A DNA stretch of 34,912 nt from an uncultured Anaerotignum sp. (lineage in GTDB: Bacteria > Bacillota > Clostridia > Lachnospirales > Anaerotignaceae). Below, one piece after another: positions 31,058-34,912 of this stretch (its first letter is position 1; every line of letters starts with the position of its first letter). The position numbers and the translations under genes are program-made. Location of the stretch: contig CAJTQX010000026.1 of the NCBI GenBank assembly GCA_910578425.1, positions 2,255 through 37,166 on the forward strand, read 5' to 3'. Under the pieces are notes generated by a model. It made no database searches. It saw nothing but the letters and a program-made list of their open reading frames with translations, and had not been told where the DNA came from.

Positions 31058-31998
31058 TGCAGGACGATTTTATGAAAATAAACCATTCGCGCCTTTGCGA
31101 CTGTAAAAAAGGACACCTTTCCTGCATAGAGGCAAAGGAATGGATGAAAAATCAAATAGGCGTATGGCAGTTTACATATGAGGCAAGGGACATACGAGAT
31201 AAGAACGTGCATCCTGCTGTCTTCCCGATCGCAATGGCAAAGAGAGTCATAGAACAGTTTACGCACAGGGGGGAACTTGTTCTGGACCCGTTTGCGGGAT
31301 CGGGTACTACTCTGCTGGCCGCACAGGATCTGGACAGAAACGCAGTCGGGTTTGACTTAAAGCAGGAATATGTGGATTTGTCAAATTCCCGCGTTTCCGA
31401 ACCGCCGGAGGACTGTCATTGCCAGCAGTTGGCTTTCTGCGATGACGCGAGAAATATTGCGAAGCATATTGCACCCGGAACGGTGAAACTTGTTTTCACA
31501 TCGCCGCCATATGCAAATATGCTGAACAGGGAGCGCAAAAATAAAAGCCGCCGCGGAGATATTCGTGAGAATGAGCAGTTTGGAAAGGTGGAGCAGTACA
31601 GTCAGGACCCGCGCGATTTGGGAACGCTTTCGGCAGAGGATTTTGAAAGGGAAATATCAGACATATTCAAAAGCATGCTGCCTGTATTTGCAGATAAGGC
31701 GCATATTCTGATAAATATTACTGACGCATGGATAGAGGGGAAACGGGTACCGCTGCATATCAATATTATAAATGCGATGCGTGACGCGGGGTATGAATTC
31801 CGGAATACGATTATTTGGGACCGCCGCAATCTGGTGAACAGGGCAGGCATTTTCGGGTGGCCCAGCAGTTATATTACAATGGGGACAACCTTTGAATATA
31901 TTCTGGATTTTACACTTCCGGCCGCGCCTGAAAAGACGCGCGCGGCAAGGGACAGAAATAAGCGACAGGAGCAGGACGATGAAGGACAGACAGAATAA
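31057..31998 (+). CDS. DNA methyltransferase 2 (SPPY, probably N4-cytosine)
   Basis: A 313-residue SAM-dependent DNA methyltransferase with the reverse motif order. SAM motif I LDPFAGSGTT (76-85) precedes catalytic TSPPYANML (148-156), and the target-recognition segment probably lies after it (residues 157-290). It is therefore not a duplicate of methyltransferase 1. A C-rich N-terminus (C14, C16, C23) is unusual. The 1-base stop/start overlap (TAATG) with methyltransferase 1 implies coupled translation; a second in-frame ATG at 31072 is possible. Its 3' end overlaps the next gene by 20 bases. Two methyltransferases with one nuclease are known for BcnI (M.BcnIA and M.BcnIB). Confidence 0.9.
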   Translation: MQDDFMKINHSRLCDCKKGHLSCIEAKEWMKNQIGVWQFTYEARDIRDKNVHPAVFPIAMAKRVIEQFTHRGELVLDPFAGSGTTLLAAQDLDRNAVGFDLKQEYVDLSNSRVSEPPEDCHCQQLAFCDDARNIAKHIAPGTVKLVFTSPPYANMLNRERKNKSRRGDIRENEQFGKVEQYSQDPRDLGTLSAEDFEREISDIFKSMLPVFADKAHILINITDAWIEGKRVPLHINIINAMRDAGYEFRNTIIWDRRNLVNRAGIFGWPSSYITMGTTFEYILDFTLPAAPEKTRAARDRNKRQEQDDEGQTE

Positions 31999-33157
31999 AA
32001 ATGGAAAGCGTCTGCGTTTTGTCCCTCTGATTTTGGGGGGATACGGGGCATGGCTTGGCTTTGGCCTGATGATGATTGGGTTTGCGGAAATCAGGCAGGG
32101 GATTGGGATGATTCGATTTCTGCTGGGGCTGGGTATGGCAGGATTTGGCCTGCTTGGAATATGGGACGGGGTGCGTGATTTGGTCAGGCCGGAGGAGAAA
32201 CCGGAACAGCTTCGGGTAAGGCAGTTTATTCTTACGGATACATCCGGAAACGACAGTTCTAATGTTACAGGGGAGGTTTTGCAGGAACAGCTGAAAAGCC
32301 TGATGGAAAGAGATAAAGGCTGCGTTTTCAAACTCCGGATTCTGCCGCCTTTTGCCGTACAGGAAGCAGGGAATGTAAGCCAGATTTTCTGCATATACCA
32401 CGAGGTTTTTCGACTGACGGCATTTTTGGATGTTTCTGACGGCAGATTTGAATCGTACCATAAAAGCGCAGAGTTTGATGAGGCAAAAGAATGGTTTGAG
32501 GAACTCCTGACCGGCAATGCTGATTTATCGGGATGGATTAAAATGGAAAATGTGCCTTTGTGGGAAGAATATAACGATGAAGATGGAAGCGGCGAGAAAG
32601 AGGACAGACCGGAAGATACAGATGAGCCAGCAGAGCCGACTGATGGTTTTGGCAAATCAGATTCTTTGATAAATACCGAAGAAGCTGCGGAGGAGAACGG
32701 CGAAACGGATATCCGACAGACTGAGGAGCGCGTAAAATCTTACTGGTATCAGCTTCAAAGAGAACAGAGGGGTCAAATGCGCAACTGGCATCAGCTTCTG
32801 GTGATTTTCGGGGAAAGCTGGCATGATGAGCATAAATTTTTTTCCGGCAGGGATGTGGAGCTTGCTGTGGAAGGCATACACGAAGGGAAATATACAAAGG
32901 TATTCCTGGAATGGGGAATCCATACCTTTGACCTGTTCCCCGGCGTTCAAAATGACTTGGCGGTGATTTGGTGTACCAATCACACAGGGAGAGGGAACAG
33001 CAGATTTCTGGTGAGGGAGGGGACTGTGACGCAGGTGAAATTTTGGATGAATCGTTTTCTGAACGAGGGCTTTTTTGAAGATTTAAGCGGCTGGGAGGAC
33101 ATTACGGCACAGGTAAAAAAAGAAGGGAGGAAGGGAAAACATGGGAAATTATTTTAA
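31979..33157 (+). CDS. Membrane protein with acidic linker, unknown function
   Basis: A 392-residue protein with two adjacent transmembrane helices at the N-terminus (about 14-36 and 43-63, glycine-rich with a short RQGIGM turn), so both ends probably face the same side. A domain of about 120 residues (75-195), a strongly acidic disordered linker (about 197-250, rich in E, D, P and T) and a C-terminal domain (255-392) with ESWHDEHKFFSGRDVELAVEG and LAVIWCTNHTGRGNSRF follow. I recognise no family. ATG 31979 is chosen because AGGAG lies 7 bases before it; the frame is open to 31892. It overlaps methyltransferase 2 by 20 bases and the Sel1 gene by 17 bases, so it is in the same operon. Confidence 0.72.
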   Translation: MKDRQNKNGKRLRFVPLILGGYGAWLGFGLMMIGFAEIRQGIGMIRFLLGLGMAGFGLLGIWDGVRDLVRPEEKPEQLRVRQFILTDTSGNDSSNVTGEVLQEQLKSLMERDKGCVFKLRILPPFAVQEAGNVSQIFCIYHEVFRLTAFLDVSDGRFESYHKSAEFDEAKEWFEELLTGNADLSGWIKMENVPLWEEYNDEDGSGEKEDRPEDTDEPAEPTDGFGKSDSLINTEEAAEENGETDIRQTEERVKSYWYQLQREQRGQMRNWHQLLVIFGESWHDEHKFFSGRDVELAVEGIHEGKYTKVFLEWGIHTFDLFPGVQNDLAVIWCTNHTGRGNSRFLVREGTVTQVKFWMNRFLNEGFFEDLSGWEDITAQVKKEGRKGKHGKLF

Positions 33158-34376
33158 TGAAGTGGTAGACAGGGCGATTGCGGACCTTTATTATTGCTGT
33201 GATAACGACAGGGCAAAAGCGGCGGCGGACGCGTTATTGCCTGCGGCAAAGGACGGAGATGGGGACGCCTGTTATTTTCTTTCCCGCTGTTTTTCCGGTT
33301 CCTGTTACAGCTGGGAATATCATCCCTTTGAGGAAAATGAGGCAGCTGCTTATGCCATGCTCAGGGAGGCGGTTTCGCTGGGGAGCGCGGCGGCGGTTCT
33401 GGGCGCGCTCCGCATGGATATGCTCACGCCGGAATTTCGGGAGAGTATGCCATTTGACAGCATAAAAGAAGCGTGGGAAATAATTTTTGAAAAAGCCGAA
33501 AATGGCTGTGCATTCTGCCAGTACATGATTGGAAATACCTACTATTTTCTGGACATCATAGAAATTGAGGACAGGAAGGAAAGTGAATTTGAAAACCGGA
33601 AAGAATGGGAGAACTGGAAACGGGAGCAGATGGAAAAAAGTATTCCCTGGTTTGAAAAAGCGTTTTCCGGCGGCATGATTCTGGCGGGGAGAAATTACTG
33701 CCATTATTACCAGCGCGGGCGGGGAGATTACATTTTGCCGGAGCCGGAAAAGGCGGTTCCCATCATGCGTCAGGGTGCGGAACGGGGCTACCCGGAATGG
33801 ATGTATGCCTATGCCAATCATCTGGCCTATACAGAGGAAAACCATAAGGAGGCTCTCCCCTGGGCACTGAAGGCGGCAGAGGCCGGACACCTGTGGAGCT
33901 GGCATATTATAGGGGATATTTATTGGGATGGCAAGGCGGTAGAGCGCGATCTGTCCTATGCTATAGAGTGCTATGAAAAGACTGCCTGTTATGGCAACGA
34001 CAGCTATGCCTGCCGCCAGCTGGGGCGTTTATATTTTCACGGCTGGGGTACGGCTGTGGACTATGCGCGGGCGGTTCAATGGCTGGAGAAGGATACGGAA
34101 GCGGAATATGCCAGGTATGATTTGCTGGGAATCTGCTATCTATTGGGATATGGCTGTCCGCAGAACGCGGCAAGAGGAAGGCTGTTCCTGGAGAAAAGTA
34201 AAGGTTCGCCCTATAAAAGCTATGGACTGGGCATGATGTACACTGAGGGGATTGGCGTGCAGGAGGATATCGAAAAAGGTGTAGAATATTTGAAAGCCGC
34301 GGGGAATTATGAACCGGCGAGAGAGGCGTTGAAACGTTATAAAAGGAGTTTGTTTGGAGTTTGGCGAAGAAGATGA
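33141..34376 (+). CDS. Sel1-repeat (TPR-like) protein
   Basis: A 411-residue soluble, helical-repeat protein. Sel1-like units are clear in the second half: AVPIMRQGAERGYPEWMYAYA, ALPWALKAAEAGHLWSWHIIGDIYWDG, AIECYEKTACYGNDSYACRQLGRLYFHGWG, AVQWLEKDTEAEYARYDLLGICYLLGYG and GLGMMYTEGIGVQEDIEKG. Each pairs a helix with an A-x-x-x-L/Y-G-x-x-Y turn. The first half has more diverged repeats and a charged helical stretch (about 140-165). Such repeats bind other proteins; no enzyme domain is visible. GGGAGGAAGGG lies upstream of ATG 33141. It overlaps the membrane protein gene by 17 bases and its stop overlaps the start of a truncated sixth gene. Confidence 0.88.
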   Translation: MGNYFNEVVDRAIADLYYCCDNDRAKAAADALLPAAKDGDGDACYFLSRCFSGSCYSWEYHPFEENEAAAYAMLREAVSLGSAAAVLGALRMDMLTPEFRESMPFDSIKEAWEIIFEKAENGCAFCQYMIGNTYYFLDIIEIEDRKESEFENRKEWENWKREQMEKSIPWFEKAFSGGMILAGRNYCHYYQRGRGDYILPEPEKAVPIMRQGAERGYPEWMYAYANHLAYTEENHKEALPWALKAAEAGHLWSWHIIGDIYWDGKAVERDLSYAIECYEKTACYGNDSYACRQLGRLYFHGWGTAVDYARAVQWLEKDTEAEYARYDLLGICYLLGYGCPQNAARGRLFLEKSKGSPYKSYGLGMMYTEGIGVQEDIEKGVEYLKAAGNYEPAREALKRYKRSLFGVWRRR

Positions 34377-34531
34377 CGAAATTTGATATGTTGATAAAAG
34401 TACCGTTGTTTTGTGACGGGAAAATGAGATTCAAAAGAGGCGAAAGGCAGAAACTGACTGAAAGGTATGTCAGCATGCTGTGGCTCGGAATTGGAGACTA
34501 TTTCAATTTTTGTGTAAACTCGAAAAACTGA
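34373..34531 (+). pseudogene. Sixth operon gene, apparently cut by an IS256-family insertion
   Basis: An ATG overlaps the Sel1 stop (ATGA, 34373-34376), the classical coupled arrangement. The frame reads MTKFDMLIKVPLFCDGK, continues MRFKRGERQKLTERYVSMLWLGI, then GDYFNFCVNSKN and a stop at 34529-34531. From about 34493 the DNA looks like the end of an IS256-family element (GGAGACTATTTC AATTTTTGTGTAAAC), so only about 40 host residues remain and the last 12 would be encoded by the element. The remnant is too short for me to name a family. It suggests that the operon once had a further gene continuing beyond the window. Confidence 0.5.
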
Positions 34532-34912
34532 TATAAGATTTATAGTATAGTTACAAGCGAGCAGAGCAGGTTTTCCGTTTCTGCCCTTGTTTGTATTATA
34601 CAGGGAATTTTATCCCTGTCAATGCAGCTTCTTAAAAATCCCTTTACAGATTCCTGCCAGATAAGCGTTCCTCAAAATAAATTTCCAGCTGGGAACGGAT
34701 CTGCCCCCAGTCCTGTCGGTGGCCTGTCCATTTTTTCGTGATGTCCATCATTGCCAGATACAGCATTTTTATCAGGCTGTCGTCGGTCGGAAATACGGTC
34801 TTTGATTTCGTCACCTTACGCAGCTGGCGGTTGAACCCTTCGATTGCATTTGTGGTATAAATAAGCCGCCTGACCGCTTCCGGATATTTGAAATATGTGG
34901 ACAAGGCTGCCC
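34493..34912 (-). mobile_element. IS256-family insertion sequence, partial (continues past the window)
   Basis: Contains the transposase 3' end and about 150 bases of non-coding end sequence. The probable terminal inverted repeat begins near 34493 with GGAGACTATTTCAATTTT and TGTGTAAAC; the exact boundary is an estimate, because the other end and any target duplication are outside the window. A 7-bp hairpin, ACAGGGA / TCCCTGT (34600-34619), lies downstream of the transposase stop. Confidence 0.65.
34644..34912 (-). CDS. IS256-family transposase, C-terminal part
   Basis: The last 89 or so residues of a mutator-type (IS256) transposase, open at the window edge; the N-terminus and the D, D, E catalytic residues lie outside. 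ALSTYFKYPEAVRRLIYTTN, AIEGFNRQLRKVTKSK, FPTDDSLIKMLYLAMMDI and KKWTGHRQDWGQIRSQLEIYFEERL are the characteristic C-terminal sequence of the family. It points leftward, toward the restriction operon. Nothing shows whether the complete element is active. Confidence 0.93.
   Translation of the reverse strand, partial: AALSTYFKYPEAVRRLIYTTNAIEGFNRQLRKVTKSKTVFPTDDSLIKMLYLAMMDITKKWTGHRQDWGQIRSQLEIYFEERLSGRNL

Overview
The window reads as a chromosomal segment of a Gram-positive anaerobe of the class Clostridia, probably near the Lachnospiraceae or Anaerotignum-like lineages. This is inferred from AGGAGG-type ribosome sites, sigma-A promoters, a PPi-type phosphofructokinase, a BofC-like sporulation protein, a Clostridia-style yhbY / nadD-yqeK / rsfS cluster and a biased, probably highly expressed glutamate dehydrogenase. 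No rRNA or species marker is present, so the genus is a guess.

Layout. Positions 1-6,300 are mostly minus-strand housekeeping genes: a DUF3846 protein, a RlmCD/RumA-type rRNA uracil methyltransferase, purC, rsfS, a nadD-yqeK fusion and yhbY. A divergent plus-strand pair (S1-domain protein and a small membrane protein) lies between them. Positions 6,500-12,000 run on the plus strand: a small XRE-type regulator, PPi-phosphofructokinase, a BofC-like protein, an intracellular GH13 amylase/neopullulanase with a long leader, and a RluA-type pseudouridine synthase. Positions 12,000-25,300 carry clpC, a conserved small protein, radA, pyruvate carboxylase, a remnant of a copper-amine-oxidase-N-type protein, an MreB homologue, a small exported protein and gdhA. 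An initiator tRNA, a YgjP-like metallopeptidase and a cysteine-rich probable surface or spore protein follow on the minus strand. Positions 28,000-29,300 hold an HD-domain alarmone-hydrolase-like gene overlapping an AlkD-like DNA glycosylase gene.

The accessory part is 29,300-34,912. It is a tightly overlapping operon with an MvaI/BcnI-type restriction endonuclease, two SPPY-type (probably N4-cytosine) DNA methyltransferases with different motif order, a two-helix membrane protein with an acidic linker, and a Sel1-repeat protein. A sixth reading frame starts inside the Sel1 stop codon and appears to be cut off by an IS256-family element that runs off the window edge. The restriction-modification core is a recognisable type; the membrane/Sel1/truncated-gene tail is the part with no known role and is the best candidate for something undescribed.

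Five intergenic regions (about 4.02-4.26, 14.66-14.91, 16.85-17.15, 20.76-20.98 and 22.81-23.00 kb) share blocks of a degenerate palindromic repeat family. One copy directly abuts a gene that has lost its start, which suggests that the repeats reshape gene ends in this genome.
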